36,614 nucleotides of DNA from an uncultured Pelagibacteraceae bacterium (lineage in GTDB: Bacteria; Pseudomonadota; Alphaproteobacteria; Pelagibacterales; Pelagibacteraceae): NCBI GenBank assembly GCA_902552705.1, contig CACDHZ010000009.1, positions 1-36,614 of the forward strand, in the 5' to 3' direction. Position 1 is the first letter of the stretch; every line of letters starts with the position of its first letter. This document shows positions 19,387 to 27,677 of this stretch, in pieces. The translations under genes were made by a program, and so were the position numbers. The notes under the pieces were generated by a model, which did not search any database, was not told where the DNA came from, and saw nothing but the letters and a program-made list of their open reading frames with translations.

Positions 19387-21416
19387 TTAATTCTTTTTTG
19401 GTATCTGATCCATCCAGGACTTCTTGTTTCTTCCTCAATTTCAAAATCTTGATTAAAATCAAAATCTTCTGTTTCATTAATGTCTTCATCAAAAAAAGAA
19501 TTTTTTTCTATATGTTTTTCAGGTAACTCATCTATAAATCTTGAAGCCATACTATCTATCCAATCGCCCTGATAAAATCTATTCATTGAAAAAGATATTA
19601 TAGCTTTTTGTTTTGCTCTTGTTATTCCAACATAAGCTAAACGTCTTTCTTCTTCCAATCCCTTTTGACCTTTCTCTTCGATAGATTTTTGATGAGGAAA
19701 TAAACCCTCCTCCCATCCTGGTAAAAAAACTACTTCAAATTCAAGCCCTTTTGCAGCATGCATTGTCATCATATTTATTTTTTGACCGTCCCATTCTTGA
19801 TCAACAGAAGTAGCTAGCGAAACATGTTCTAAAAAACTTTCTAAGTTGTCAAATTCTTTCATAGCACTTAGTAACTCTTTTATATTTTCTAATCTATTTT
19901 CATTTTCTAAATCTTTTTTACTTTTTAACATTACAGAGTAACCCGACTCATCTAGAATAATTTGTAATAATTTAATGTGGTTAATTTTTTTAATCATTAA
20001 ATCATTTCTCCATTTATTCAAAGAGTTAAGAAAAGAATTTAGTCCGATTTTTGCTTTTGGTTTGATTAAATTTTTTTCAAGCATTTGTCTGGAAGCTAAT
20101 TCTAAGCATATGAAATTTTTTTTAGCAAATTCGTGTATTGTTTTCAAAGTACTATCACCAACAGATCTTTTAGGATTATTTACAATTCTTTCAAAAGATA
20201 AGTCATCTTTTTGTTGATAAATTAATCTTAAGTAAGCTATACAATCTTTTATTTCTGCTCTTTCATAAAATTTTGTTCCTCCTAAAATTCTATAAGGCAT
20301 ACCAATTTTTAAAAATCTTTCTTCAAATTCTCTTGTTTGAAATATAGCTCTTACTAAAATTGCTATATTGTTATATGAAAAATTTTTTAATTTTTTTTCT
20401 ATTTCATCAGAAACTCCTACCGCTTCATCTTTTCCGTTTTTAAAACAATTTAATTTGACTAGATCTCCATCTTTTAAATTAGTTCTTAGCGTTTTCCCGA
20501 CTCTATTTTGGTTATTTGATATAAGATCAGAAGCTACAGATAAAATATTTTGTGAAGATCTATAATTTTGTTCAAGCCTAATAATTTTTGTATTTTTATA
20601 AACTTGATCAAATTCTAAAAAATTTTTTATTTCTGCTCCTCGCCAACTGTAAATTGATTGATCATCATCACCAACACAACAAATATTGTTATTTTTTTCA
20701 GTTAATAAATTGAGCCATTTGCTTTGAACAAAATTAGTATCTTGATATTCATCGACGAGAATATATTTGAAATTACTTGAATAAATTTTTCTTATATCAG
20801 GATATTTTTCTAATATTTTTACAGTATGTAATATTAAATCACCAAAATCACAAGAATTAAGATCTAATAATTTTTTTTGATATATTTTGTATAAAGGTAA
20901 AATAGTATTTTCGTAAATATCTTTTTTGTTTATAATAACTTCAGATGGGTAATATCCTTTATTTTTCCATCTATCTATAATTGCTAAAATAAATCTTGGT
21001 GATATTTGTTTAATATCAATGTTTTCACTTTTACAAATATTTTTGACTAATCGTATCTGATCGTCTGTATCTATAATTGTAAAATTAGAATTAAGGTTTG
21101 CAGCTGAGGCATGTTTTCTTAACAATTTTGCACAAATTGAATGAAACGTTCCAAGCCATGTTAAACCTGTGGCAGTTGATTTTAACATTTTACTCACTCT
21201 ATTTTGCATTTCTTTCGCTGCCTTGTTAGTGAAAGTTACTGCTAAGATTTGATTAGGAAATGCTTTTTTTTCTTTGATAATGTGTGCAATTCTTGATGTT
21301 AAAACTTTAGTTTTACCAGATCCGGCACCTGCAACTATTAGCAAAGGCCCATCTAGGTACAAAACTGCTTCCTTTTGAGCATTATTAAGATTTTTTAAAT
21401 AATCAGAGTTTATCAT
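19383..21416 (-). CDS. UvrD/PcrA/Rep-type superfamily 1 DNA helicase
   Basis: 3'-5' DNA helicase used in repair and replication restart. 677 aa, slightly short for UvrD. Motifs in order: Q-like LNNAQKEAV, Walker A GAGSGKT, Ia TFTNKAAKEM, Walker B VDEYQDTN, III VGDDDQSIYSWRGA, IV LEQNYRS, V MTMHAAKGLEFEVVFLPG and VI RLAYVGITRAK. Family cannot be narrowed between UvrD, PcrA and Rep from motifs alone. The acidic carboxy end (EDINETEDFDFNQDFEIEEE) is followed by a short basic tail. It is probably cotranscribed with the M24B aminopeptidase. Confidence 0.93.
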   Translation of the reverse strand: MINSDYLKNLNNAQKEAVLYLDGPLLIVAGAGSGKTKVLTSRIAHIIKEKKAFPNQILAVTFTNKAAKEMQNRVSKMLKSTATGLTWLGTFHSICAKLLRKHASAANLNSNFTIIDTDDQIRLVKNICKSENIDIKQISPRFILAIIDRWKNKGYYPSEVIINKKDIYENTILPLYKIYQKKLLDLNSCDFGDLILHTVKILEKYPDIRKIYSSNFKYILVDEYQDTNFVQSKWLNLLTEKNNNICCVGDDDQSIYSWRGAEIKNFLEFDQVYKNTKIIRLEQNYRSSQNILSVASDLISNNQNRVGKTLRTNLKDGDLVKLNCFKNGKDEAVGVSDEIEKKLKNFSYNNIAILVRAIFQTREFEERFLKIGMPYRILGGTKFYERAEIKDCIAYLRLIYQQKDDLSFERIVNNPKRSVGDSTLKTIHEFAKKNFICLELASRQMLEKNLIKPKAKIGLNSFLNSLNKWRNDLMIKKINHIKLLQIILDESGYSVMLKSKKDLENENRLENIKELLSAMKEFDNLESFLEHVSLATSVDQEWDGQKINMMTMHAAKGLEFEVVFLPGWEEGLFPHQKSIEEKGQKGLEEERRLAYVGITRAKQKAIISFSMNRFYQGDWIDSMASRFIDELPEKHIEKNSFFDEDINETEDFDFNQDFEIEEETRSPGWIRYQKRIK

Positions 21417-21424
21417 TTTTAAAA

Positions 21425-21453
21425 TTTCATTATAAGCTAATAAAATTTATACA
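21425..21453 (+). promoter_or_regulatory. Possible promoter of the AsmA-like gene
   Basis: The 43-base gap between the divergent helicase gene and the AsmA-like gene holds TATACA at 21448-21453, ending six bases before the ATG at 21460, with a weak TTCATT (21426-21431) 16 bases upstream. It would give a leaderless message. Reading the other way, TTATAATG near 21429-21436 could serve the helicase gene. Both are low-information matches in AT-rich DNA. Confidence 0.27.
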
Positions 21454-21459
21454 TAATTT

Positions 21460-22956
21460 ATGAAAAAAATTGTTCAAAATTTTAATAACTTTGTAAGTAA
21501 GACAATATTCAAAGTTCAGAATAAAACAAATAGTAATTTAAAAAAAAGTAATATTAAAATTAGTAATTTTAGTAAATATTTTATAATTTTATTTACTTCA
21601 GTATTTGTATATTTATTTTACTTATTAGTACCTCTTTTATACGACAAAAACTGGGTACAAAATACTATTGAAAATAAACTAATTAATGAATTTAAAATAA
21701 ATCTTAGCTCATCAGCTGATATTATATATCGTATTCTTCCAGCGCCACATTTTGCAATTAAAGACTCAAAAATTTTAGTTAATGAAATTAAAGAGTCAAA
21801 ATCTATAGCTGAAATTAAAGATTTAAAAATATTTTTAAGCCAGAAAAACTTTTTTGATAAAGAAAAAATGAATATCAAAAAAGTAGTTATAAAAGATGCT
21901 AATTTTTCTTTAATCAGAAATGATCTTAAAATGATTGATGAGTTTAGTAATGAAAATTTTTCAGATAAAAGAATAAAAGTAAGTAATAGTAAAATTTTCT
22001 TCAAAGATAATTTAGATCAAATTATTACAATTATAAAAATAAAAAAAGCACATTTGTTTTTTGATAATGAAAAATTAATTAATTTTTTTGAATTACAAGG
22101 GGAAATTTTTGCAATTCCCTTTATTTTTGATTTTAGCAGTCAAAATGAATCAAAAATTTTAAGAGAAATTAATTTCAAAGCCAAATCTCTTCAGCTGGAT
22201 ATTTCAAATCAATCTTTAAAAGATAAAAATCAGTCGATCAGTGGAAAAAATATTATTTCATTTATAAATTCTTCGGTTAATTCTGAATATTACATTGAGG
22301 ATAATTTAGTTTTTTTTAAATCTGGTGAATCAAAAATAAAAAATTTAAATCCATCCTATGAAGGAAAACTTTCAATTAATCCATTTGATTTAGAGTTAGA
22401 TATTGATTTAGGTAACTTTGAAATATTAAGATTATTAAATGTCAATTCTATATTAAATGAATTTATAAAATCAGGCTTATTATCTAATGATAATATAAGT
22501 GTTAAAATTTCCGCAAAAGCCAAATCAAAATTAAATAGAATTTTTCAAAATACCGAAATTAAATTCAATATTGTAAATGGAAGAATCAATTTTAATAATA
22601 CTAAATTAATAAATGATAAGATTGGTTCTTTAGTATTAAAAAATAGCAACTTATTTGTTAAAGAAAATAAGTTATTTTTAAATACAGATTTATTAATTGA
22701 AGTTAAAAATCTTGACAATTTATTTTCTTTCTTAAATACAAGTAAGAGTTCAAGAAAACCAATTAAAAAAGTTTTAGTTAATTTAGACTTTGATTTTTTA
22801 TCAAATCAAATTAAATTTAATAATGTTAGAGTAGATAATAATAAAGTAGATGAACAGTTTTTAAGAATAATGACTGGTTTCAATGACAACAATTTAAATA
22901 ATATAACTAAAGGAAGAAGGTTAATTAACGAGTTATTGGATATCTATGAAGGATAA
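21460..22956 (+). CDS. AsmA-like envelope protein
   Basis: 498 aa with a cytoplasmic basic lead, a single membrane segment (about residues 40-58), and a long periplasmic part rich in beta-strand-like repeats. The segment after the membrane span ([18 protein letters not shown], then [17 protein letters not shown]) resembles the start of AsmA-family proteins, in which such modules are thought to carry lipids between membranes. No catalytic motif is seen. Its carboxy end is shorter than in large AsmA proteins. Family assignment is by pattern resemblance only; a distant TamB or YhdP relative or an unrelated beta-rich periplasmic protein remains possible. It overlaps the convergent fumC by 13 bases. 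Confidence 0.55.
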   Translation: MKKIVQNFNNFVSKTIFKVQNKTNSNLKKSNIKISNFSKYFIILFTSVFVYLFYLLVPLLYDKNWVQNTIENKLINEFKINLSSSADIIYRILPAPHFAIKDSKILVNEIKESKSIAEIKDLKIFLSQKNFFDKEKMNIKKVVIKDANFSLIRNDLKMIDEFSNENFSDKRIKVSNSKIFFKDNLDQIITIIKIKKAHLFFDNEKLINFFELQGEIFAIPFIFDFSSQNESKILREINFKAKSLQLDISNQSLKDKNQSISGKNIISFINSSVNSEYYIEDNLVFFKSGESKIKNLNPSYEGKLSINPFDLELDIDLGNFEILRLLNVNSILNEFIKSGLLSNDNISVKISAKAKSKLNRIFQNTEIKFNIVNGRINFNNTKLINDKIGSLVLKNSNLFVKENKLFLNTDLLIEVKNLDNLFSFLNTSKSSRKPIKKVLVNLDFDFLSNQIKFNNVRVDNNKVDEQFLRIMTGFNDNNLNNITKGRRLINELLDIYEG

Positions 22957-24332
22957 ATCATCTTTTTTGGATCAACAATTTTGTCATAATCTTTTTCTTT
23001 AATTAATCCTGATTTTAAAGCTTCAGTTTTTAAAGTTGTTTTATTTTTTAAAGCAGCTTTAGCTATTTTAGCAGCATTGTCATAACCTATTTTTGGAGCT
23101 AAAGCTGTTACTAACATTAAAGAATTTTCAAGATAACTTTTAATTTTATCTTTATCGGCTCTTAATCCTTTTACACAGTACATTCCAAAATTCTTTGAAC
23201 TGTCTGACAACAAATCAATTGATTGTAAAATATTATGAGCAATTAGAGGTTTAAAAACATTTAATTCAAAGTGACCATGCGAACCAGCCATTGTAATACC
23301 ATTATGATTTCCAATTACTTTTACACAAACCATGGTCACCGCTTCTGATTGTGTAGGATTTACTTTACCGGGCATTATAGAGGAGCCAGGCTCATTGGCT
23401 GGTAAAATTAATTCACTATAGCCTGCTCTAGGACCTGATCCAAGGAATCTTATGTCATTAGCAATTTTCATTAAACAAACTGCTGTAGTATTTAATGTTC
23501 CCGAAAAATTAACAATTTCATCGTGAGCAGCCAAGGCTGCAAATTTATTTTTTGTTGGTTTAAAAGGAAGTTTAGTTATTTTTTTTATTTCATTAATAAT
23601 TTTTTTGTCAAAACCTTTTTTACTATTAATACCAGTTCCAACAGCAGTACCTCCTTGAGCTAATAAATATATTTCATTAAGCGCGTTTTTTATTCTTTTA
23701 ATACAATCTTCTAATTGAGATTGATAACCTGAAAATTCTTGACCTAAAGATAAAGGAGTTGCGTCTTGTAAATGAGTTCTTCCAACTTTAATTATTTTTT
23801 TGAATTGTGAAACTTTTTTCTTTAACTCTTTATTAAGTAGTTCAAGAGAGGGCAAAAGTTTAGTTTTAGTTTCAATTGCTATTGCTATGTGCATTGCGGT
23901 CGGAAATACATCATTTGTAGATTGAGATTTATTGACATGATCATTAGGATGAACAGGTTTTTTTGACCCTTTTTTTCCTCCAAGAATCTCGATAGCTCTA
24001 TTAGCAATAACCTCATTAACATTCATATTTGTTTGAGTACCAGAACCTGTTTGCCAAACTTTTAACGGAAAGTGATCATCTAATTTTCCAGAAATTACTT
24101 CATTAGATGCTTTAATTATTGATCTAGAAATATGTGGTAAAATTTGTTTTTCTTTTTCATGAACTATTGCAGCAGCTTTTTTTATTATCGCAATCGACTT
24201 AATTAAGACAGGTCTTACTAAAAACTCACCAATATCAAAATATTTTTTTGATCTTTGTGTTGATGCTCCCCAATATTTATCATTTGGTACATTGATAGAG
24301 CCTATACTGTCGAATTCTTTTCTTAATTTCAT
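22944..24332 (-). CDS. fumC: Class II fumarate hydratase
   Basis: Iron-independent fumarase of the citric acid cycle. 462 aa, typical. The signature [15 protein letters not shown] is present, along with the [18 protein letters not shown] segment ([15 protein letters not shown]), [14 protein letters not shown] and the [11 protein letters not shown] region. These distinguish it from aspartase and argininosuccinate lyase reasonably well, though aspartase shares much of the pattern. The - strand stop lies inside the 3' end of the AsmA-like gene. It is divergent from the MazG-like gene, with 65 bases between starts. Confidence 0.95.
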   Translation of the reverse strand: MKLRKEFDSIGSINVPNDKYWGASTQRSKKYFDIGEFLVRPVLIKSIAIIKKAAAIVHEKEKQILPHISRSIIKASNEVISGKLDDHFPLKVWQTGSGTQTNMNVNEVIANRAIEILGGKKGSKKPVHPNDHVNKSQSTNDVFPTAMHIAIAIETKTKLLPSLELLNKELKKKVSQFKKIIKVGRTHLQDATPLSLGQEFSGYQSQLEDCIKRIKNALNEIYLLAQGGTAVGTGINSKKGFDKKIINEIKKITKLPFKPTKNKFAALAAHDEIVNFSGTLNTTAVCLMKIANDIRFLGSGPRAGYSELILPANEPGSSIMPGKVNPTQSEAVTMVCVKVIGNHNGITMAGSHGHFELNVFKPLIAHNILQSIDLLSDSSKNFGMYCVKGLRADKDKIKSYLENSLMLVTALAPKIGYDNAAKIAKAALKNKTTLKTEALKSGLIKEKDYDKIVDPKKMIYPS

Positions 24333-24388
24333 TGATTAATAAGTAATTAATAAATTATTATAATATACATTAATTTTATAAAACTTAC

Positions 24389-24393
24389 AGGAG
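24389..24393 (+). promoter_or_regulatory. Shine-Dalgarno AGGAG before the MazG-like gene
   Basis: AGGAG with four bases before the ATG at 24398. It is one of the few clear ribosome binding sites at a unit start in this window, where most first genes have none, and it supports this start over the internal ATG at about 24428. Confidence 0.6.
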
Positions 24394-24397
24394 CAAT

Positions 24398-24769
24398 ATG
24401 TCAAATTTTAGTAAGGTAGGAATTTTTATGAAAACTTTCGGTCAAGAAGTTAAAGAGAAACCCTCATTTAGCTCAGATAAAATCAATAAACTTAGGTTAG
24501 ATCTCATTAGAGAAGAATTGAATGAACTTACGGAAGCTATGAAAAATAAAGATTTACTTGAGGTGGCTGATGCATTGACTGATATTCTTTACGTAACTTA
24601 CGGAGCAGGACATGCCTTTGGTATAGATTTAGATAAGTGCTTTGATGAAGTTCAGAATTCAAATATGAGCAAGTTAGGTAAAGACGGCAAACCAATTTAT
24701 AATGAATTTGGTAAAGTAATGAAAGGTCCCAGTTATTTTAAACCAAATTTAAGTAAATTTGTTGAATGA
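24398..24769 (+). CDS. MazG-like NTP pyrophosphohydrolase
   Basis: 123-aa all-alpha NTP-PPase-like protein. The family metal-binding pattern is present: EExxE in REELNEL (about residues 38-44) and ExxD-x3-D in EVADALTDIL (about 56-65). Such proteins hydrolyse non-canonical or excess nucleoside triphosphates; the substrate here cannot be read from the sequence. A segment after the helices (GKDGKPIYNEFGKVMKGPSY) matches a group of short phage- and bacteria-borne MazG-like proteins. It overlaps the next gene by four bases (ATGA), so the two are probably coupled. Confidence 0.8.
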   Translation: MSNFSKVGIFMKTFGQEVKEKPSFSSDKINKLRLDLIREELNELTEAMKNKDLLEVADALTDILYVTYGAGHAFGIDLDKCFDEVQNSNMSKLGKDGKPIYNEFGKVMKGPSYFKPNLSKFVE

Positions 24770-25506
24770 AAAAAATTTTACCAATAATATTTTTTGGTTT
24801 TTTTTTGGTTAATTATGCTGAAGCAGATGATTGGAAAGTAAAAAATAAATGGAAAATTTCATGTGGAATAGTTGATAAAGAGTCATTAGTGGTAAATGGT
24901 AGACCTAAAACTATTTATAATAAAAATGAATTTAAATTAAAAAGTGTTGTTTTCAAATTAGATAAAGGAGATATAGGTAGTTGTCCCACAGATAAAAAAC
25001 CAGCTTACAAATTTAACTATTCAGGAAGACAAGAAATAACACATAGATTGCCAACAGGATTGACTGTGTTTGAAACTGATATTTTTATTCAGGGTGCACC
25101 TCAATATAGAACCACTGTTTTTCAAATTCATGATGGAAGAAATAAAGGAGCTCCACCATCATGGATTGGTGTTGGAATGGATTGGAAAATAAAATACAAG
25201 TTTCCAAAAGGGGAATGTTCATTAGAAAATTGTAAAGTATTTAAAAAATCATATTTAATACCGGATAATAGGTATAGATTTAAAGCAGAGATCGAATATC
25301 AAAAAAAAGCAAAAAATTTATCTGTTAAATATTATTTAAATAATGAGCTAATTGCTCAACACTTAAACGTTCCTTTATTAAAAAATAAAACTGATGGACC
25401 ATATGGACCAACAAAACCTTATATTAAGATAGGAATTTATAGAATAGGAGAAACTGGCACAACTAGTTTTGCATATAATAACTTAATAATTAAAAATAAA
25501 AAATAA
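24766..25506 (+). CDS. Secreted lectin/lyase-like protein (polysaccharide-lyase fold?)
   Basis: 246 aa with a signal peptide (about residues 1-20, ending NYAEA). The mature part looks like a jelly-roll, concanavalin-type fold as in the heparin-lyase-I-like and related polysaccharide lyases: VFQIHDGRN near residue 120, PSWIGVGMDW, RYRFKAEIEYQ, and the terminal YIKIGIYRIGE that resembles the conserved GIYR edge strand. Four cysteines occur (about residues 33, 67, 145, 150), possibly disulfide bonded. I cannot identify catalytic residues with certainty or a substrate, so function stays open: a glycan binder or lyase. It is coupled to the MazG-like gene by ATGA overlap, an odd pairing. Confidence 0.45.
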   Translation: MKKILPIIFFGFFLVNYAEADDWKVKNKWKISCGIVDKESLVVNGRPKTIYNKNEFKLKSVVFKLDKGDIGSCPTDKKPAYKFNYSGRQEITHRLPTGLTVFETDIFIQGAPQYRTTVFQIHDGRNKGAPPSWIGVGMDWKIKYKFPKGECSLENCKVFKKSYLIPDNRYRFKAEIEYQKKAKNLSVKYYLNNELIAQHLNVPLLKNKTDGPYGPTKPYIKIGIYRIGETGTTSFAYNNLIIKNKK

Positions 25507-25514
25507 AGTTGTGT

Positions 25515-25562
25515 CAATCAGACATATTGTGATTGTAGTAAAAAAAAAATATATTTTTTTTT
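25515..25562 (+). promoter_or_regulatory. Gap with inverted repeat, A-run/T-run and possible msrB promoter
   Basis: CAATCA (25515-25520) and TGATTG (25530-25535) form a 6-bp inverted repeat with a 9-base loop. It is followed by ten As (25540-25549), TATA and nine Ts (25554-25562) that run into the GTG of msrB. Two readings are possible: a weak terminator for the upstream gene, or a promoter with TATATT (25550-25555) seven bases from the msrB start. Confidence 0.35.
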
Positions 25563-26018
25563 GTGAGACGTAAGTTTATAAAATTTTTTAGTTTATCATT
25601 ATTTTCTTTTATTTTGATGCCATATAAATTTATTTATGCAGTTTCTAAAAAAATTATAAATCAAAATCTAACTGACGAACAAAAAAATATACTTTTCAAT
25701 GATGGAACTGAACGTCCGTTCTCTAGCTCCTTACTTCATGAGAAAAGAGATGGTTTTTATCATTGTGCTAATTGTGATGCAAAATTGTTTAGTTCTAATT
25801 CAAAATATGATAGTGGAACTGGATGGCCATCGTTTTCAGAGTCTCTACCAGGTGCATTTAAAACAAAAGTTGATTATTCTTTTGGCATGAAAAGAATTGA
25901 ATATCATTGCTCGAATTGTGGAGCGCACCACGGTCATGTTTTTGAAGATGGTCCTGGTGAAAATGGTAAAAGATTTTGTAACAATGGTCTTTGTTTAATT
26001 TTTAAGCCTTTAAATTGA
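25563..26018 (+). CDS. msrB: Exported peptide-methionine (R)-S-oxide reductase MsrB
   Basis: Reduces the R form of methionine sulfoxide in proteins. 151 aa, starting at GTG 25563 (the only start that keeps the leader; the frame has no ATG upstream). The amino end MRRKFIKFFSLSLFSF is a likely twin-arginine (Tat) signal, placing the enzyme in the periplasm. The catalytic domain has the two zinc CxxC pairs (CANC and CSNC), GTGWPSF, the GAHHGHVF loop, and catalytic Cys in RFCNNG; the usual Ser after it (RYCxNS) is Gly here. One base separates it from the cupredoxin gene, suggesting a joint oxidative-stress or copper role in the periplasm. Confidence 0.92.
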   Translation: MRRKFIKFFSLSLFSFILMPYKFIYAVSKKIINQNLTDEQKNILFNDGTERPFSSSLLHEKRDGFYHCANCDAKLFSSNSKYDSGTGWPSFSESLPGAFKTKVDYSFGMKRIEYHCSNCGAHHGHVFEDGPGENGKRFCNNGLCLIFKPLN

Positions 26019-26019
26019 A

Positions 26020-26514
26020 ATGAAAAAATTAATATTATTTTTTATAATAATTCCTAATCTTTTATTTGCTTCATCCATGAAAATGATAGGAGAAAAAGGA
26101 AAAGAATCAGAGATCAACAAGACAATAATAATCTATATGTATGATAATTATTATGAACCGAAAGAAATAAATATAAAAAAAGGTGAAACAATTAAATTTT
26201 TAGTTTTTAACTATGGTGAGCTAGTTCATGAGTTTAATATAGCCACCAAAGAAATGCACATCAAGCATCAGCCAGAAATGATGAAAATGGTTGAAAGTAA
26301 AATTTTGTTAGCTGATAAAATAGATAAGAAAAAAATGAAAGAAATGGCAAAAAAAGATCATTCGATGAGTCATTCTCATTCTAACAGTGTTTTACTAGAA
26401 CCAAATCAAAGCGCAGAGTTAATATGGAAGTTTAGTGCTGATGCAGATCTTGAGGCTGCCTGCAACGTCCCTGGGCATTACGAGGGAGGCATGATTGCAA
26501 AAATAAATAAATAA
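26020..26514 (+). CDS. Periplasmic cupredoxin with Met/His-rich insert
   Basis: 164 aa with signal peptide (about 1-17). The cupredoxin fold is supported by KKGETIKFLVFN, the copper-ligand histidine in LVHEFN and the carboxy-terminal AACNVPGHYEGGM, which supplies the Cys, His and Met ligands of a type 1 copper site. Between them is an extra stretch of about 50 residues with MHIKHQPEMMKM and HSMSHSHSN, typical of metal-handling rather than electron-transfer cupredoxins. It may store or carry copper. It is cotranscribed with msrB; methionine-rich proteins are natural substrates for MsrB, but this link is inference. Confidence 0.82.
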   Translation: MKKLILFFIIIPNLLFASSMKMIGEKGKESEINKTIIIYMYDNYYEPKEINIKKGETIKFLVFNYGELVHEFNIATKEMHIKHQPEMMKMVESKILLADKIDKKKMKEMAKKDHSMSHSHSNSVLLEPNQSAELIWKFSADADLEAACNVPGHYEGGMIAKINK

Positions 26515-26533
26515 ATTTCAAAAAATAGATACT

Positions 26534-26561
26534 AAGGAGCGTTCTGTTGCCAGGTGCTCTT
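26534..26561 (-). repeat. tmRNA-end-like repeat, copy A
   Basis: 28 bases, of which 24 match the same strand of the true tmRNA end (28516-28543). As - strand RNA it folds into an outer stem (GAGC/GCTC plus a G-U and an A-U pair) around an inner CTG-GCAA-CAG hairpin with a GNRA-type loop. It lies between the cupredoxin gene (+) and the 54-aa gene (-), so it may also act as a terminator for both. Confidence 0.65.
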
Positions 26562-26570
26562 AAAATATAA

Positions 26571-26735
26571 TTATTTATTTCCAGCTTGAGTCAACAAACC
26601 ACCAACAACTATTAATACAATAGGAGTAAATGATGACAATGGTCCCATAAATCCTGTTAGATTTATGTTTCCAAAATTTCCTAATAAGAAATCTGCTGCA
26701 CCAAGTGCTATTAAAATGTAACCAAGGATTTGCAT
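26571..26735 (-). CDS. Small two-segment membrane protein, 54 aa
   Basis: Short gene of 54 codons plus stop, in the 420-base stretch between the cupredoxin and DUF805 genes. The protein starts MQILGYILIALGAADFLLG and ends GGLLTQAGNK, with two hydrophobic segments (about residues 3-18 and 36-49) joined by a small loop (NFGNINLTGF). I do not recognise it; glycine-rich two-helix proteins of this kind are common as uncharacterised genes in small marine genomes. It has a perfect TATAAT eight bases before the ATG on the - strand, and repeats A and B flank it, which suggests a tiny accessory cassette. That it is expressed is inferred, not seen. Confidence 0.6.
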   Translation of the reverse strand: MQILGYILIALGAADFLLGNFGNINLTGFMGPLSSFTPIVLIVVGGLLTQAGNK

Positions 26736-26743
26736 TAAAAAAG

Positions 26744-26770
26744 ATTATATTTTTTATAAGAGATTTTCAA
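26744..26770 (-). promoter_or_regulatory. Promoter of the 54-aa gene
   Basis: On the - strand, TTGAAA (26765-26770) and TATAAT (26744-26749) with a 15-base spacer. The -10 ends eight bases before the ATG, so the message would begin next to the start codon. The spacer is short, but the -10 is a perfect match. Confidence 0.45.
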
Positions 26771-26778
26771 TGAATTAA

Positions 26779-26816
26779 AAGGAGCGTTCTGTTGCCAAGT
26801 GCCCTTAACCTTGTTT
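26779..26816 (-). repeat. tmRNA-end-like repeat, copy B
   Basis: 38 bases matching 32 of 38 at the tmRNA coding-piece end (28516-28553); five of the six differences are transitions. The similarity extends past the hairpin into the tmRNA stretch read as CGGGGTTT on the - strand. It lies between two divergent promoters (for the 54-aa gene and for DUF805), where a transcription terminator would have no purpose, so a remnant insertion end is the better explanation. Confidence 0.7.
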
Positions 26817-26873
26817 CTAGAATCCTTATATAGCAACAAAATTAATTTAACAAAAGACAGAAGTTCGAACAGA

Positions 26874-26894
26874 ATTACGATCATATTACGATCA
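26874..26894 (+). repeat. Tandem ATTACGATCA pair upstream of the DUF805 promoter
   Basis: Two exact copies of ATTACGATCA (26874-26883, 26885-26894) separated by one T, giving an 11-base period, about one helical turn. The pair ends six bases before the -35 hexamer of the DUF805 gene. That spacing suits an activator or repressor binding site, but no regulator is identified. Confidence 0.5.
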
Positions 26895-26900
26895 AAATTT

Positions 26901-26929
26901 TTGACAGTAGTTCTTACAATTGTTAAACT
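26901..26929 (+). promoter_or_regulatory. Promoter of the DUF805 gene
   Basis: Perfect TTGACA (26901-26906), 17-base spacer, TAAACT (26924-26929). The -10 ends six bases before the ATG at 26936, so the transcript would start at about the A of the start codon. It is the best sigma-70-like promoter seen in the window. Confidence 0.6.
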
Positions 26930-26935
26930 TCATTT

Positions 26936-27343
26936 ATGGGATTTACAGAATCACTCAGAACATGTTTTGGAAAGTACGCTAAATTTGATGGCAGAGCATC
27001 TAGACCTGAATTTTGGTACTTTTATTTGTTTTGTTTTATTTATATGTTTGTTGCAGGTTTTCTTTTAGGAGTGATTGGTGCATCAGACGCAGCAGCCGAC
27101 GGAGCAATTTTAATTCTTATGATACCAATATTTATTCCATCTATCGCAGTTGCAGCTAGGCGTTTGCATGATATTAACCAATCTGGATGGATGCAATGTA
27201 TTTTTATACCTGGTTTTTTTGCAGACGTACTTCTAGGAACTGGTTATGTGATTTATATAGTGACACTAGCTCTATGGGCTTTTTGGTTTTCGCAAGCTGG
27301 AAAAAAAGGCAAAAATAGATTTGGGGCTCAACCTAGAAAATAA
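26936..27343 (+). CDS. DUF805 family membrane protein
   Basis: 135 aa. It opens with the family-typical amphipathic stretch (FGKYAKFDGRASRPEFWYF) followed by hydrophobic segments (about 32-50, 57-70, 92-118) and the AARRLHDINQSGW motif, then a basic tail. Proteins of this family (YhaH-like) are inner-membrane proteins of unknown function. It lies in the accessory segment between repeat B and the tmRNA. A frame starting at 26799 in another phase is a shadow. No ribosome binding site precedes the ATG, in keeping with the adjacent promoter. Confidence 0.85.
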   Translation: MGFTESLRTCFGKYAKFDGRASRPEFWYFYLFCFIYMFVAGFLLGVIGASDAAADGAILILMIPIFIPSIAVAARRLHDINQSGWMQCIFIPGFFADVLLGTGYVIYIVTLALWAFWFSQAGKKGKNRFGAQPRK

Positions 27344-27376
27344 ATATAATTCTGATCAATACTCAATCAAATAAGG

Positions 27377-27382
27377 TATAAT
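27377..27382 (+). promoter_or_regulatory. TATAAT seven bases before the lipoprotein start
   Basis: A perfect -10 hexamer in the 46-base gap between the DUF805 gene and the lipoprotein gene, ending seven bases before the ATG at 27390. A -35 element is not clear. The spacing again predicts a leaderless message. Confidence 0.4.
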
Positions 27383-27389
27383 ACTAATT

Positions 27390-27677
27390 ATGAAATCGAT
27401 GATCAAAACTCTACAACTAATTTTAGTTTTAGGATTAATAACTTCTTGTGCAAGCTATAAACCAATAGTTGATACAGCAGGTAGATCGGGGACATTTGAT
27501 GAAGATAAAGCAAAAGAAATAAGCAACGATCTTCAACATTGCAAACAATTAGCTAAAGATAACACAAGTGTTATGAGCAATATAAGTTTTTGGTTTCTTT
27601 CACCAACTGCTCAAACTCAATATGAAGATATTTATAGAAAATGTATGATCAATCGAGGCCACAGTGTTCTTAACTAA
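27390..27677 (+). CDS. Small lipoprotein of unknown function
   Basis: 95 aa. A basic start and hydrophobic core end in lipobox ITSC with lipidated Cys20. The mature part has PIVDTAGRSGTFDEDKAKE, a CKQLAKDNTS segment and a final YRKCMINRGHSVLN; the two later cysteines could pair. The layout of a proline/aspartate start, CxxLA and a CMxxRGxxVL end recalls a family of outer-membrane lipoproteins that often carry a glycine zipper in the middle. Here no zipper is evident, so this would be a reduced form; that resemblance is from memory of the family and unverified. No function is offered. Confidence 0.7.
   Translation: MKSMIKTLQLILVLGLITSCASYKPIVDTAGRSGTFDEDKAKEISNDLQHCKQLAKDNTSVMSNISFWFLSPTAQTQYEDIYRKCMINRGHSVLN

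Noticed and set aside
26534..26816. Repeats A and B as ordinary rho-independent terminators only
   Set aside because: The loop sequence, not just the stem, matches the tmRNA end, and copy B lies between divergent promoters. Copy A may still work as a terminator.
26799..27068. 89-aa open frame overlapping the DUF805 gene start
   Set aside because: It is in another phase, has no promoter or ribosome site of its own, covers the DUF805 promoter, and has no recognisable protein pattern. The DUF805 frame explains the DNA.
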